A stretch of 64,000 nt of DNA from Uranotaenia lowii (taxonomy: Eukaryota; Arthropoda; Insecta; Diptera; Culicidae), in assembly GCF_029784155.1 (NCBI RefSeq), contig NC_073693.1:148926843-148990842 (forward strand), written 5' to 3'. This document shows positions 23,861 to 36,298 of the stretch, piece by piece (positions within the stretch are counted from its first letter, which is position 1; each line of letters begins with the position of its first letter). The translations under genes and the position numbers were made by a program. Below the pieces are notes generated by a model. The model was not told the origin of the DNA. It did no database searches and saw only the letters and a list, made by a program, of their open reading frames with translations.

Positions 23861-23972
23861 TTCATCTTTATAGAAATATTAAATAATATTCTCAAGTGCT
23901 AGGTTCTCAAGTGACGAAAATATTATATCAATACTGATGATCGCTTGGGTACATCTTTGTACCTGAAAAAAT

Positions 23973-24213
23973 CACATTTTCGTAGGTGATGGAAAGAATT
24001 AAAGAAACATAAGATGTCAAAGAACGAAAGAACATAAGCCGTAAATATTATGAATTTTTCGAAAAAGATACAACGGCTCACCGGCAGTTCTTGAACCTGC
24101 AAACTCCGCTTCAGTGCAACGACGCGTTAGCCAATTTCACCACGGTGAACGTGATGAAACCAGCGAACACGAGCAATCGAGCTCTACCGATCAACTGCTG
24201 GACCTTCTCTCCA
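23973..24213 (-). mobile_element. tRNA-related SINE (family D), copy 1
   Basis: Read on the minus strand: GGTCCAGCAGTTGATCGG, TTCATCACGTTCACCGTGG, GGTGAAATTGGCTAACGCG, GCAGGTTCAAG (B-box-like), GGTGAGCCGTTGTATC, then a body ending TCACCTACGAAAATGTG. The plus-strand copy at 26826-27062 matches over its whole length. The ~90-codon frames across it on both strands are by-products. Confidence 0.65.
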
Positions 24214-24391
24214 AACACCATGTTTATCCCGCATGTGATCTTTCCCGCTATTGATCTCTCTTGTTTCTCTAACCCAACCATCACTGAACCTCGAATATAC
24301 CCAAACTTGAGAACTTTCCCCGCCAACCCGAATGAAACTCCCTCCCTACAGGTTTGACTATTGGAGGCATAACCCAAAGTTAAGCTCTTAA

Positions 24392-24796
24392 CACGTTCGT
24401 CGCCACGTCACCCATATTCGGCAGACGGGTGTATTTCCTGGGGGGCCCCGTCACATTAAAAAGCAGGTGACGCTCTCTTACTTGAGTTTACCGCTCAGCT
24501 TCGCCACACGTTTCAAATATGGGAGTTCTCCCTCTTTGCTTTCTCTCTCTGAAAATTTTTTTGGGCCCGGCTAACAAAACTACCAAACTGAGCGCGCTCA
24601 TTTTGGTAGTTTTGCTAGCCGGGCCCAAAGAAATTTTCAGAGAGAGAAAGCAAAGAGGGAGAACTCCCATATTTGAAACGTGTGGCGAAGCTGAGCGGTA
24701 AACTCAAGTAAGAGAGCGTCACCTGCTTTTTGATGTGACGGGGCCCCCAGGAAATACACCCGTCTGCCGAATATGGGTGACGTGGCGACGAACGTG
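24392..24796. mobile_element. 405-bp near-perfect palindromic MITE with TTAA flanks
   Basis: The arms from CACGTTCGTCGCCACGTCAC inward, through ACGGGTGTATTTCCTGGGGG, CGCTCAGCTTCGCCACACG and GGGCCCGGCTA, are almost exact reverse complements. They meet at GAGCGCGCTC near 24592-24601. TTAA at 24388-24391 and 24797-24800 is the presumed target duplication, as in piggyBac-type insertion. The two 60-codon frames on opposite strands are mirror images of the palindrome and not genes. Confidence 0.9.
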
Positions 24797-24860
24797 TTAA
24801 AGGAGAACTCATCCCCCAAAATCTGATACCGCGATAAATTGGAAATCAAAATAAAAGAAT

Positions 24861-24946
24861 TACTGCAGGTACGGGAATCACACCCATACCTGCAATGGCT
24901 TTGCGATTACCATCTCAGGATACTAACCGCACGACCACCGGAGAGT
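24861..24946 (-). mobile_element. tRNA-like SINE fragment (family C)
   Basis: The minus strand reads CCGGTGGTCGTGCGGTTAGT (A-box-like), TCCTGAGATGGTAATCGC and GGGTGTGATTCCCGTACCTG (degenerate B box). The B box deviates from GGTTCGANNCC, and the arms do not form a clean cloverleaf with an acceptor stem. I call a SINE head rather than a tRNA gene. Confidence 0.55.
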
Positions 24947-25289
24947 TGTTGAGAGAGGCAGCTACATCATCGTATATGCGAGACTTTCTGCGAATGAAGC
25001 GGAAATAAAAGTTATCCCCCAAAAAAACAGTTCTTCGCTTTGAACTTACCCCCCAAACCTAAATCTGCCACGATGGAGGTAACAGAATCAGATGCGCTTA
25101 CAACAAAAACCCCCCAAAAAACAATTCTCCGCTTGAAGGACAAGTTTGGCGTATTGGCAAGCTGTGATTTTTTCACAATCTTAAGTTGTCAATTTTGAAA
25201 TTAGGTTTGGCGGGTGGCAGTTCTCAAGTTTGGGTAGGGGAACATGCCCTATTATGCGCCACCTAAGCGAATCGCTGATTTTCTATGTA

Positions 25290-26245
25290 CCGTCAACTGG
25301 GGCAACATGCAACAATTTTCAACTTCAATGGCTTCTAAAAAACTAATGTTTACAGTTTATCGTATCCTTTATGTACCAAAAGTTTTAAGGATGCTGGGAC
25401 ATCAAATTGGCGTAGTTAAAAAAATTATTGGTTTCTTCAGTTATTTTTAATTTTCTAAAAACATGCGATTTTCACACTCCTTAGAAAATGGGGTAACTTG
25501 CAACAAACTTTGTTTTTAATGAAAAATCTTATGAACACGTACGAAAATTCATAGTTTTTAATATATTTGCGATGCCTTGAAGACTTTTACGCATGACAAC
25601 ACCAATTGCAGTTATTTTCGGGTCTGTAAAAACAAATTTTCATATTTTTTCTGAAAATAAGGATGCTGCATACATTTAGGGGTTAAATAATACTACGAAA
25701 AATACTACAAGCTGAAATCATGAAAAAAAAAAATGTTTGGATGAATGAAATTTAAATGTTTACAAACGCGTGATGCAAAACATTCATATTCCAGCACATG
25801 GAGACGAGATTTACAAGGTATTTCTTTGATTTGCATTTTGTTGCATTTAACCCCAGACACCTAACTGAATTTTAAAAATATTCATGTAAAAAAATTGGGT
25901 GATTGTTCGAAAAATATTTTTACACCAACAATGTTGGTATAACTTGAGGAAACCTGTAAAAAGTTTGTAGGTAATTTTATCAAGCCGATCCGTCATACTG
26001 GGTAAAGTTTTTTTCGGCATCAAAAAATGTTAAAATTTGTACATTTATTGCTCGATTTTTCAAATTTTACATATAAATAAAAAACTTAAGACAACTAGCT
26101 TAAGATGCGAGAAATTATGTCATCATCATTTTGTTATCATTAAAAGATAACTTTATTACAATACAATAAATTAAAAATTGATTCAATGTAGTGTTATATA
26201 AATGTTGCATCGAACCCCGCTGTTGCATGTTGCCCCGTTTGACGG
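25290..26245. mobile_element. TA-flanked MITE with CCGTCAACTGGGGCAACATG ends
   Basis: The left end CCGTCAACTGGGGCAACATG and right end CATGTTGCCCCGTTTGACGG are inverted repeats flanked by TA (25288-25289, 26246-26247). The CCGT..GGGG-type ends resemble those of 13029-19024 and 59231-60066, so a related transposase may have moved all three. No coding sequence inside. Confidence 0.85.
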
Positions 26246-26470
26246 TATTCCACTTACAAATTGTGTTGAAAATGGGTGCAATTGTTGAAGAAAAGTGTTT
26301 CTACAAATGCCTATGATATTTTATTACTCAAATTGCTATAGTTGCTTCAAAAACTTGATTATTAAAAACCATATTCAAAGCCACAGAACAAAACTGTATT
26401 GCACATACGCGCCGCTGTGTATTCAATATGCGCCTAGCAGCCGAACATACCCGAAAGCAGCCGAAGAGCC

Positions 26471-26822
26471 GGGTTTGGGTCATGTCCACGTGGACATACT
26501 TACTGTTTTAATTTTAAAATTACAAAACTTTCCAGTTTTAGTTTGAACAATTAAAAACCACCAAAGCAAGTAATAAATATGATAACTAAGAAATTTAAAA
26601 ATTTAAAAATTAATTTTTATTCAAATCAGCCATTCCAATAACAAATAGTCAAAAAGTAATGTTTTCTAACTGTTTTGAAAAAAAAAAAACAATTTCAAAT
26701 CTATCCACATGGACTTTTGGAGAGGGGGGTAGGGGTTTGCCAACAGTCCACGCTTGTCCACGGAGGGGGAGGGGGGTGTTAAAAATCTCATTTTTCTGTC
26801 CACGTGGTATCTGAACGGCCCC
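26471..26822. mobile_element. Probable MITE with CCACGTGGACA ends
   Basis: The right end GTCCACGTGGTATCTGAACG then GCCCC is a diverged inverse of the left GGGTTTGGGTCATGTCCACG then TGGACA. The right end abuts the 5' end of SINE D copy 2. The terminal repeats are degraded, and the target duplication was not resolved. Confidence 0.45.
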
Positions 26823-26825
26823 TAG

Positions 26826-27062
26826 AAGGTCCAGCAGTTGATCGGCAGAGCTCGATTGCTCGTGTTCGCCGGTTTCATCACGTTCACCTTGGTGAAATTG
26901 GCGAACGCGCCGTTGTACTGAAGCGGAGATTGCAGGTTCAAGTCCGGCCGGTGAGCCGTTGTATCTTTTTCGAAAAATTCATGATATTTACGGCTTATGT
27001 TCTTTCGTTCTTCGATAGCTTATGTTTCTTTAATTCTTTCCATCACCTACGAAAATGTGAAA
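26826..27062 (+). mobile_element. tRNA-related SINE (family D), copy 2
   Basis: The inverted partner of 23973-24213. It has GGTCCAGCAGTTGATCGG, CTTGGTGAAATTGGCGAACG (A-box-like), GCAGGTTCAAGTCCGGCCGG (B-box-like) and the body through TCACCTACGAAAATGTGA. The arms differ by scattered substitutions. The two copies lie about 2.6 kb apart in inverted orientation. Confidence 0.65.
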
Positions 27063-27688
27063 ATATTATAATTTTTGAGCACAACCAAATAAGCTTTTAT
27101 GACCTTTAAATCATCTTGATCTGAAATGTACGCACTACAATATGATTTAGACATTGTTTCTCAATTTTCACCATAATAAAATTTTTGATTTTTCACTTTA
27201 ATCAATTTTAAAACGCGTTTTTAATTAAATTTGTTGACCTGGGGCGAACAGAGCACTTTTAATCAGGGCAGGATAAGCGTTTTCTGCCATAGAATCTAGC
27301 AGCGAATTATCTCCTCTACTAGATTATTTTCATGACAGAAATTTCAATGTCTGGGTCTAGAATGCTCTACTTTTTTTTAGCAAAATTCACGAGAATGTGA
27401 ACAAAATTGAACAGTAACCACATGCCATGAATCAAACAATTTTGGTTTTCATCAAATTTGGAGAAACAGAAAAACTTGACACAACGAGGTGACTCGTTGT
27501 AATGATAGACCCCTTTCACTGTTAAAATGAGTAGTTGACTAATAATAAATTGTTGGGACACGCGACACAGAAAGAACCATTTCAGGTGATTTTACCGAAT
27601 TCAAAACAAGTTCTGCCGCGAAGAAACAGTTTATTCAGCTCAATGAACTTTACCACTTTGAAAACAAAATGGGGAATCTCATCCAAAC
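27063..27688. other. No feature recognised
   Basis: AT-rich sequence without repeat ends or coding signature. Confidence 0.4.
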
Positions 27689-27690
27689 TA

Positions 27691-27932
27691 CACAGTAAAC
27701 GAAAATTACCGAGTTCGGTAATTTTTTTTACCGAAATCCTAACATGTGTAAATCGTTAAACTGTTCGGTAATTTTATCGGTAAAAAATAAACGAACATCG
27801 GTAAATCGATTCTTCATTTACCGATGTTCGTTTATTTTTTACCGAAAAAATTACCGAACAGTTTAACGATTTACACATGTTAGGATTTCGGTAAAAAAAA
27901 ATTACAGAACTCGGTAATTTTCGTTTACTGTG
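27691..27932. mobile_element. 242-bp palindromic MITE, TA target
   Basis: Ends CACAGTAAACGAAAATTACC and GGTAATTTTCGTTTACTGTG are inverted. The arms continue through GTTAAACTGTTCGGTAATTTT and AAACGAACATCGGTAAAT to a short centre ATCGATTCTTC. TA flanks both ends (27689-27690, 27933-27934). The arms are nearly perfect. Confidence 0.9.
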
Positions 27933-27934
27933 TA

Positions 27935-29563
27935 AATGATTTTCAAGATATTTTCATCAAATTATGAACGAAAACAATGAGATGATTTATTGTATTTGAG
28001 GACTATTCCCACTGTCAAATTCCCGCTCAAAATTAATGTAAAATACGATATAACTTTTACAATATTCATGTAATTTTTATCATATTTGGCAACGCGCACA
28101 TCAGTACACATTAAAACCTAACACATGTAGCATTTGTTCTGAAATTAAAGTGTCGTTAATAAAACTTAAAAAGAAAAACTAAAAAAAATAAAAAAAAATG
28201 TTCTGAAATTATTTTTCATAGGTCTCGAATATTTTAACATGAAAAAAATCCTCTGTTTATAGGATTTTATCGTGAAACATTCAAGATGTCTACATTTTAG
28301 ATGTTTTCAAAATTCTCTGTATGTTTAAAAGTCCCGTTAGCTTGTTCCAGAGCAAAACATCCCAGCAATGTTTCAAGAATAACACTTGGTAGTCTGGCTA
28401 ACCACCAATCTGTTATGGTTTTCCTTTTTTTTCTCCAGTTTTCTTTCACTTAATTCGTCCTTAGCTCTTTCATCCTTGCCCCTGAATCTAAGCGGCATTC
28501 GCCTTCCTTTATGACTAGGAATGGATTTTTTATATTGGGTTAGGTTAATTTTTTCGTTTCACGTTTCCTAGTTCGCGTCGTAAAAAAAAATCTGAAGAGG
28601 ATCCTCGAAAGGGATTCTTTCCGATATTAATTCGAACATGTTTTATCTCACGGTAAACCATTTGCTGTGGGATGGGATGGCTCCTCGCAATCAGTGTTTC
28701 TGAAGTGAATAGAACCAGTTTTTTTTCTTACTCAACACCTACATCTTCAGGACCAAATGATTATCTAACATCTCTAGCGAGAGACCATTCTGGATTCCAC
28801 AAGAAGGTATCGGAGGGAAAAAAAGAAAACAAAATCTAAGGATACGCGCATCCCGTCGCTCAATTTAATGGCAATTTGAAACTGTGATCAGCGGAACATA
28901 CGGGCTTTGAAAGGATATATCGGGATAACAAAAAATACCAGTTCATGAAATCTGAGAACCGGTTTCCACCTTGCATTTGAGAAACTGGTTTTGATGGATC
29001 CTTTTGATTTCATTTTTGAATCAGGATGCTGATTCATGATTTTTATAACATACTTGATATTGGTGAAGAGATTAAATATTCTACCTATCTTGTAACTATT
29101 AGTTGAAATTGAATTAATTGATATCGATTATTTTCAATTTTAGGCTGGAAAATCAATAACTATACTTCTGGTTTTATGTCTAGGCCAGTGCAGTGGTTGG
29201 TTGGCTGCTCGCGAGCCGGCTGCAGCTCTGGATGTAAGGGTGTGGCTTTCTAGTCAGCGGGCTCAAATACTTTATTTATATAAATTTAAAATATTGAAAT
29301 AAATTTTATTTACGTTGTAATAGAAAAAGAAAAATATGTGCACAGTTTCCTTCAAAATCAATCAATATAAAATCGAGAGCTGACAAAATCGTTGTTTGTA
29401 ACAAAAATTACTATGCGTGGTAAAAATGTATGAAAACACCGTCAAGAATTCCAAAATGTTCAAATCAAGTGTTGGAGTAAAGCACATGGTCGGCAACTAC
29501 GGTTGTGGACCATCAGGGAAGTCAAGAGTCAAATGATTCATTGCAAATTTTGAATAAGGTTGG
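27935..29563. other. No gene recognised
   Basis: AT-rich sequence. At 29160-29270 a short GC-richer stretch (GCTCGCGAGCCGGCTGCAGC) stands out but has no identifiable function. Confidence 0.4.
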
Positions 29564-29800
29564 AGGTTATGCCTAGCTATCAGTCAAATTAATTGAGATT
29601 CAAAAAACAAATTCAGCTAGTTCAAGAGCTCGTAAGTTGTATAGTCGGTGCTGAGGAAATTCGAAAGATGGATTCTGATGGATAACAAAATTTGTGAAAA
29701 AAAAACTATTTTCAACATATATCTACCATGCTGGTAGATATATAGTTTTAAAATTGTTTTTTGAATCTCATTTTAATTGACTGATCGCTAGGCAAAACCT
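29564..29800. mobile_element. Inverted-repeat (foldback) element, ~235 bp
   Basis: The left arm AGGTTATGCCTAGCTATCAG continues to GAGATTCAAAAAACAA. It is mirrored by the right arm TTGTTTTTTGAATCTC through CTGATCGCTAGGCAAAACCT. Near the centre is a second perfect inverted repeat, ATATATCTACCA / TGGTAGATATAT (29716-29742). No clear target duplication. Confidence 0.65.
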
Positions 29801-31340
29801 CGAAAAGTTCTTACGGAACTAAATGTGTTTTTTTCGGGGAGCTTTTTCGGCTTGCAGTCTTGTGTTTAGCAAAATCGACTTATTGATTTACGTTTCCAAC
29901 GTTTCGTTCATTATTGGATCTTCTTCAGGGACTAAAAATAGTGCGATCGTAATTTATGCCCTCACCTAAATGATGCCGTTTTCTTGTGAGTGTCGACTAG
30001 GCTGGTCGTGTACAGCTGTCTTTTGATCTATTTTCCGAATAATTTAATTTAATTCGTGTTTTTAGATATAAGGTGTAGTGTATCGACTTTCTGCGTACAG
30101 ATGTTTGCGGATAAAAATCCGTTTATCTAGTGTTTTTGAGATTAATTTTCCACAGCATCGAACTTTTAGCACCGAATTCACTACTCATTTATTTTGTTTT
30201 GAATAAAATTCAGCTGTTTTGTATGTGTGTTGATGTTGTAGATTTTTTTTTTTTGTATTTCTTATCTGGCAGTTTGCATATTTTTTAGAGTAATAAGAGT
30301 CCTATTATAGGACAATGTTTGCGTATGAAGAGTGGATGTTTTTAGTGTCTTTCTTAATGTATACTGTGTTTTTAGTTGTTTTGATGTGGCGTTTTCTAAC
30401 ATCCTCAATTTCCCCTGTCGATAATCCTGGCTCCTTAGATGTCGAAAATGTGGTGATCTAGTGATCCAGAAGTGCAGTTTGTTGACTCAGCTTTGCAATT
30501 GGGTAGCCTGCTTGGGTAAATCCACCATTTGATGCTTGGGACCATATGATTTAGTTGTTTAAAATGTAAGGTAAATTGCTTAATGAGAGTCTTATCCAAG
30601 CATTTGTTTTGTCATGACATTCAATCGTAAGTATGATAAGAACCAAGAAAATGACATTTTAAAAACAAAAAAAAAATTCTTCTTACGCTGATAATTTTTT
30701 CAACATTGATTTTATTGTTGTTTCAATCCATGAAGTTTTGACATCTGTGGGTCATTCGCATTTTTTTATTCATGAAAGGGGATTGATAAGCTTAACTTTG
30801 TTCGATGTTTACGACTGAATTTGAAAGCATAGACGTTGACTCGGAAAGCAGATGTTAAATCAACTGAACTATGCCTCCATTATCGATATATAGAACTTTA
30901 TACTCATACAAGAGTACCGCAATTTTAGAGTAGAAAAAAAACATATATGCAACATATATGTACATACATTCATTTCATGACTTTTTCAATTAAATTTTTA
31001 TAATGTCCCGCTTTTTTCGGCTGTGTCCTACTTTTTTTCTCAATACATTTACATTTATTGAATGTGGGAATCTTCTTTCATTCAAATAGGAAGCGTCTAT
31101 CAATACAATATATCATCTTTTTTTTGTAAAAATATTTGTCAATTCAATGAATCATCGTCAATATTGTCAAAACGCTAACGTTTATAAATTTTTGGACGGG
31201 TTTGAAAGTATTATAGAAACTATTCTCGGTCTTCAAAACGGCTAAATACTCATCACTCATCACTCATCAACGGCTAAATACAATATTCACGTTAATCAGT
31301 TTAGTCAATTCCGGAAATTGTTCGAATTGTGTCATTATTA
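29801..31340. other. Possible retroelement tail; otherwise no feature
   Basis: On the minus strand, 29880-29945 reads CCTGAAGAAGATCCAATAA then GAACGAAACGTTGGAAACG. This is a motif type often seen at the 3' ends of dispersed retroelements in animals. A short minus-strand open stretch near 30300-30470 lies on its 5' side, as expected of a truncated coding end, but no domain could be recognised. The remainder is featureless. Confidence 0.3.
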
Positions 31341-31359
31341 TTATTATTATTTTTTATTA

Positions 31360-32205
31360 TATATGGAAGCCTTCCTCCTTTAAGTCAGAGCGGTTGGAAA
31401 GTATTTTAGAAACCATCTTCGACTCCAGAACCTCTAACATACCAAATTTCAAATTGATTGGTTAAGAAGTTTTCGAGTCTATAGGAAACAGACAGACAGA
31501 CAGACATACATTTGTCTTGATATAGAAGAGAAGATGAGTGCCCTTATTATTTAAATGGAAAGAGTCTTTCATTCCAACAAATCATATAATAAAATCAAAT
31601 CTTGTTTGCCAAATTAATAAATCGTCTCTCCATGTTAAAACGCTCATATTTAAAATTTTTTGAAAAAAATTATCTAAAATTGTTCGAATTTATTCACATT
31701 TTTGAAATTTTTGTATGAGAGCCCCCTTTACAAAATCGGTAAACGTTAAAAATCTTTAAATAATCTCATGACATCTAAAATTATATTTTGTGTGTTGATC
31801 AAAGTCGTTTGAAAATCTTTCGAGTTCTGATATATTTTACAATAAATATGTAAGAATCCGTTACCCCCCCCCCCCCCCCCAATTCCTGCAAAAATATTTG
31901 TAAATACAATTATTGATCTTGATGTATTTTGAACAACTTCTCCACCACCAAAATAAATCATTTAATTATGTCAAAATACGTTTGTGTGGGAGATTTGATG
32001 AAAATTTCTTATTAATTGTATGGATTGTGTCATATTTTATGTAAATTTTGTATGGAAGCCCCTCCTCCCTTAAGTCGGTTGGGTTTGTAACTTTTATAGA
32101 AACCATCTCCGGCCCTAAAAACCCTCAGGCGCCAACTTCGACGATGATCGGTTCAGTAGTTTTGAGTCTTTAAGGAACAGACAAACATTCATTTTTATAG
32201 GGGAC
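31360..32205 (+). mobile_element. Two adjacent HINE-like tails
   Basis: Two similar segments lie in tandem. The first has TATGGAAGCC, TTTAAGTCAGAGCGGTTGG, AGAAACCATCTTCGACTCC, a GGTTAAGAAGTTTTCGAGTC phrase, (GACA)n at 31489-31506 and a TTTGTCTTGATATAG end. The second has TATGGAAGCCCCTCCTCCC, AAGTCGGTTGGGTTTG, GATCGGTTCAGTAGTTTTGA, GGAACAGACAAACATTC and TTTTTATAGGG. They look like successive internal units and tails of the AGCTGACCC-headed family. Heads are missing. Confidence 0.5.
31864..31880 (+). repeat. C17 homopolymer
   Basis: Seventeen consecutive C residues between TTA and AATTCC. Runs this long are prone to sequencing and replication error, so the exact length should be treated with caution. 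Confidence 0.9.
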
Positions 32206-32700
32206 CGGACCTATTTTGAACCACTTTGGGAAGTAGCTATGGCATTTTCTTAAATAAAAAAGCACATGTTACAATTTTTGCCTGGTATATCCGTTCATTA
32301 CGAAGATCAAGGCTTTTTATATCGAAACATATTGTCGTTTGTTGCAATGTTATAAGATTTAAGCCTAAAAGCGCGTTTCTTCGATCATTACTCTGTTTGG
32401 TATTTTGGACCACCAGTTTTATATTTTGGAACACCCTCTGAACCACCCATAAACTAAATAAATTTTGATTACAAAATTTTGCGATATTTACGACAGTGAT
32501 TAGTGCGAATAATTCAGTTAATCTTTCCCTTCTTATTCTTGTAATCAAGTTTTGATTGTTCACGTTATTTCATTCCTGAGCTAACTTTCTTCAACTTTTC
32601 CCCAGCCTTTATTCAGGTACACTTGTTTGTTGAATATTTCTTACTACAACCATCTGTTTTTTTCTACAATTTCTGATGTTTTAAAATAGAGTTACTATAC

Positions 32701-32718
32701 GTACTCTTTAAAGAGTAC
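32701..32718. repeat. Perfect 18-bp palindrome
   Basis: GTACTCTTTAAAGAGTAC is followed at once by another GTACTCTTTT, and ACTCTTTT motifs recur at 33752 and 33774. It may be the decayed end of an inverted-repeat element. No further support. Confidence 0.5.
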
Positions 32719-35700
32719 ATGTACTCTTTTTCGGTCGAAAAATGGGTGTACTCTTCTTTTTGTGAAATTTTACTAATAATTTTACTAATAAACGCCTTTG
32801 AGTATGCAATAAATCTCCGAACAGGTAACCAAAAGTATATCTTATGACACATCGACTAAAAGTTCTTGGTAAGCGAATTCTAACACCCGATGATTTTTGA
32901 AGATGAAGGACAGTAAGGTAGTGGGATTCATAAAAAACAACATCTTAAACTGGAATTTTGTCTCGATTTCGTCTACAACTGACATCTCAATTAATGATGA
33001 CAGTACAACGTAATCAAAGAAATATTAAATAGGGTTATTCCACAATAGATCAAATAAATTGGTCGCAGTGGATTTGCTCATACAAAATAAAGAAAAATAA
33101 CAAGAGCACAAAAACAACAGGTTGAAATGCTTCGTAGCGCACAAATCTATCATAATATTTGTTCAAAGGAAATATACGCGCCTAAAATCTCTTCTTGAAA
33201 TCATTTTATATTTCATCGGGTTTGGTGTGGATTGTCAGCAAAGCATCAGATACTTCTTTATCTTCGAATCATCCTAAGAGGAATATTCAGTCACTGACTT
33301 TTTTTCTTTTTTTTTAAAAAAAACCTGGCATAATCCGGGCATTGGATATTTAAAAATTTCAATTAAAATCCGAGCAATATCCGGGAAAATCTGACCAAAA
33401 TCAGGCTGAAAAATGTACACATGAAAAAATTTTTTTATACTGAGTCACATCAGCGATGTTCAATTTAAATTTTACATTTCCAAAAAATGTTTGCACGTGT
33501 ATTTCGATGAAAATTTTCAAAAAATCATAAATTATGTAAAGAAAAGTTGTAAAAAAAATATATGAAAAATGTTGTTTTGGTTTGGATTTTTCGTAGATTT
33601 TGGATAAATCCGGGCTTTTTTCTTCGATACCTGGGCAACTTGCTGAAAAAGCAGACAATCTTGAATGCTTAGTCATACCTATTGCTCCCAACAAATTGGC
33701 AGTATTTGAATGACTTTAAATAACTCTGTTTAGTTATAGAATTTTCCTTACTCTTTTGAAAATTTTTTTCATTGTACTCTTTTAAGCATTGCGGGATATG
33801 GGAACCCTACTTTAAAACAGTAATTTTCGATAAGAAAAAACAGAAAAACTCTTCCGATTCACAGTGTAATTCAAACGTTTTTAAAATTCCGACAGCACAT
33901 TGCAATCTAGGAGAAACTTGTTCTATAGTGCTTATAACTGGTCAATTGGCTAATTTTTAGGATCAACTTTTAGAACGCAAATCTCCGTCAGGTGACCCAA
34001 TGATTAATCGAGAAAGTCTGAAATGCATCAATTAATATGCATTTTGATTTCCAAAACCATAGTGGATTTGGTTTAGCTTCAGTTCTGCAGAAAACATAGA
34101 TTCAAAAAAGATAAAAATATGAGAAAATTATATTCACTGAATTCATTGTTTATTAATTTAAGTGGCCCCGAAAGTGTTTGTCTGGTGAAAACACTTCTAA
34201 TTTTTTCACAGATGAAGAAATGTAATGCTGTAAATTCTTGTGAACAATTAGTTATGTATATCTTTATGAAATACAGGAAATTCAAGTGTTTTCCAATTCA
34301 ACAAAGAAACAGTTTTTAAAGTGTTGTGATGTATACTGCATACAAATTTAAACAAATATTAAATATGCTTATAGATAAACTGAAAAGGCGCTTTTAGCCC
34401 TGCCTCGAAATGTTTATTAAAAATCGTTCAAGTAACAGATTTAATTTATAATTTATAAGGACAATTAAATAAGGAATTTTTTCATTGTATGATGAATATA
34501 AAGACCAATGTTCATCATTACGATAGATGATAGGTGATTTTTTTCATTTCTAATGCCATAATTCCTTACGAGAAAAGTTAAAAAAAATATAAGAAAAACT
34601 CCTAAAAATTATTTATTTTCGCTTTCCGTCAAATATTAAAAATTTCAGAAGGCTAAAAAATGTTAATGAACGTATAAAAGTGAAAATAAAAGAATCCAGC
34701 ATATTCAAAAATGTTGAAAAATGTTTGACTAGTGAAGTACTGATCTTGCCCGGGGAATGTTTAGGCTAAGCTTACTTGAAATCTTCTAAGAATCTGAAAA
34801 AAAACACAGACACGTTGCTGTGTTGCTCTTTAACGATGTCTTCAAGATTCCGAAACTTAAATCCTGGATTGAACAAATGTTGAACACGCAATTCATTTCG
34901 CGTGATTCTGCGGTCGCTGATGATGAATGGAAGGCGCGCAGAAAAAAAACCCCAACAACGTGGTGTGGCGAACGATGAAATGAGAACATTTGGTCAATAG
35001 GTGAATGACCGCTGCCTTGTTCCCACTCTGGGGGATTGGTCAGCCACGATGATCAACACTAGAAGATCGAACAACCACACAGATAGTTACCTTCCTCCAA
35101 CTACTCTAGTGCTGAGGTGTTGACTTCGTTTTAAGGTGATTCAAGTAAAATGGCCCAAAAAAATGTTATCATATTTTATTGACAAAATTTGAATAAGACT
35201 GATAAATAAAAAAAAAAATACAAAGAAATAAAAAAAAATTCTAAAATACTGTAAAAACCTTGAATCACCCTACTTTCCATGAATTTGCTGTTGAATAATT
35301 TTCGCTTCCAGAGAAAGGCTACCTTGGGCTTATTGGCAGCCAACAAGTGAATGGAAAATAAATTCTTAAGAATTGTGAATCAGAAAAACTCCGAGGCTTG
35401 AAAGAGTGATTATGGGCCAAAATTTGAGGAAATGGCAGTTGACTTGATCCACATCCTTAAGGTGTACTTTGAGATTTTTTTCGTTAAAAGTGTTTTTTTT
35501 TTGTTTAACTCATTTCTTTTTTAAGATCCAAGATCTTTTTTCACCAAAAATGATAATTTCGTTTTTTTACTTCCGGATACTTATAATGAGTTTGTACTAA
35601 TCAATGCTGATTATGGTTAAATTAGTAGGAAAGAATCATTTCAAATAAATAAAAGAAATAAAATTGATAGTAGTGAAAAAAAAATGTTATTAGGTATTAT

Positions 35701-36004
35701 GGTTGAAATCAATTGTTTTGTTAGAATATTATAATTTTACTGAAGTTTAATAAACATTCTGAACTTGAATACAGAAGCTGAAAACTAGAATAAATTGTTT
35801 TGAAGATAAGTTCTTATTTTGAAAATTGAGTCAGCATTCCGAATCGAAAAATGGATCCATCCATACCCACTTCTCAATCACTTAGTAAGCACGCGATATT
35901 TTCATTTTTCAAATGATCTTAAAAGGTGATTCACCTTTTCCTGCAAATCTTACAATCCCCCAAATCCACCATCCAAGTCAATGTTCTGTTGATCTGTTGG
36001 TGAA

Positions 36005-36298
36005 GAGATCATCGCTCAGCAGACGTCATCATCTTCAATTCGGACAGGAGTGCCGAGGAGGAAATTTTTGACGCCAAGATTGGAATCTCCAATAGGAGTA
36101 TGGAAGAACGCAAGAACAAATAACATCGAAAGTATTTTTGGCATACATGCGTATGAATGTAGTAGAAGGAATGAAAACCACGCAAAAGTCGTTGAACTTG
36201 AGCCAGAGCTTAAACACGCGGTTTCAATTCTAAATAAAATGCCAATTGGATTCAACTTTGATTTTGAAGAGTCGGATTCTTTATTTAAAATTATGTGA
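36005..36298 (+). other. Uncertain coding-like stretch
   Basis: Two plus-strand frames are open with fairly balanced composition. One ends near 36125 and includes SADVIIFNSDRSAEEEIFDA. The other ends at the stop at 36298 and includes KVVELEPELKHAVSILNKMP. A minus-strand frame is also open. I recognise no family. If coding, it would be an exon with a frame I cannot choose; chance openness is equally likely. Confidence 0.15.

Larger units (their letters stand above)
24300..25234. mobile_element. TA-flanked MITE hosting a palindromic MITE
   Basis: Left end CCCAAACTTGAGAACTTTCC and right end (reverse complement) CCCAAACTTGAGAACTGCCA are inverted repeats of about 30 bp. TA flanks them at 24298-24299 and 25235-25236. 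Removing the nested 24392-24796 element leaves about 526 bp. A tRNA-like segment and C-runs (CCCCCCAAA) lie in the right half. Confidence 0.75.

Noticed and set aside
24488..24701. Two 60-residue frames on opposite strands with nearly the same sequence
   Set aside because: They are mirror images created by the perfect palindrome at 24392-24796.
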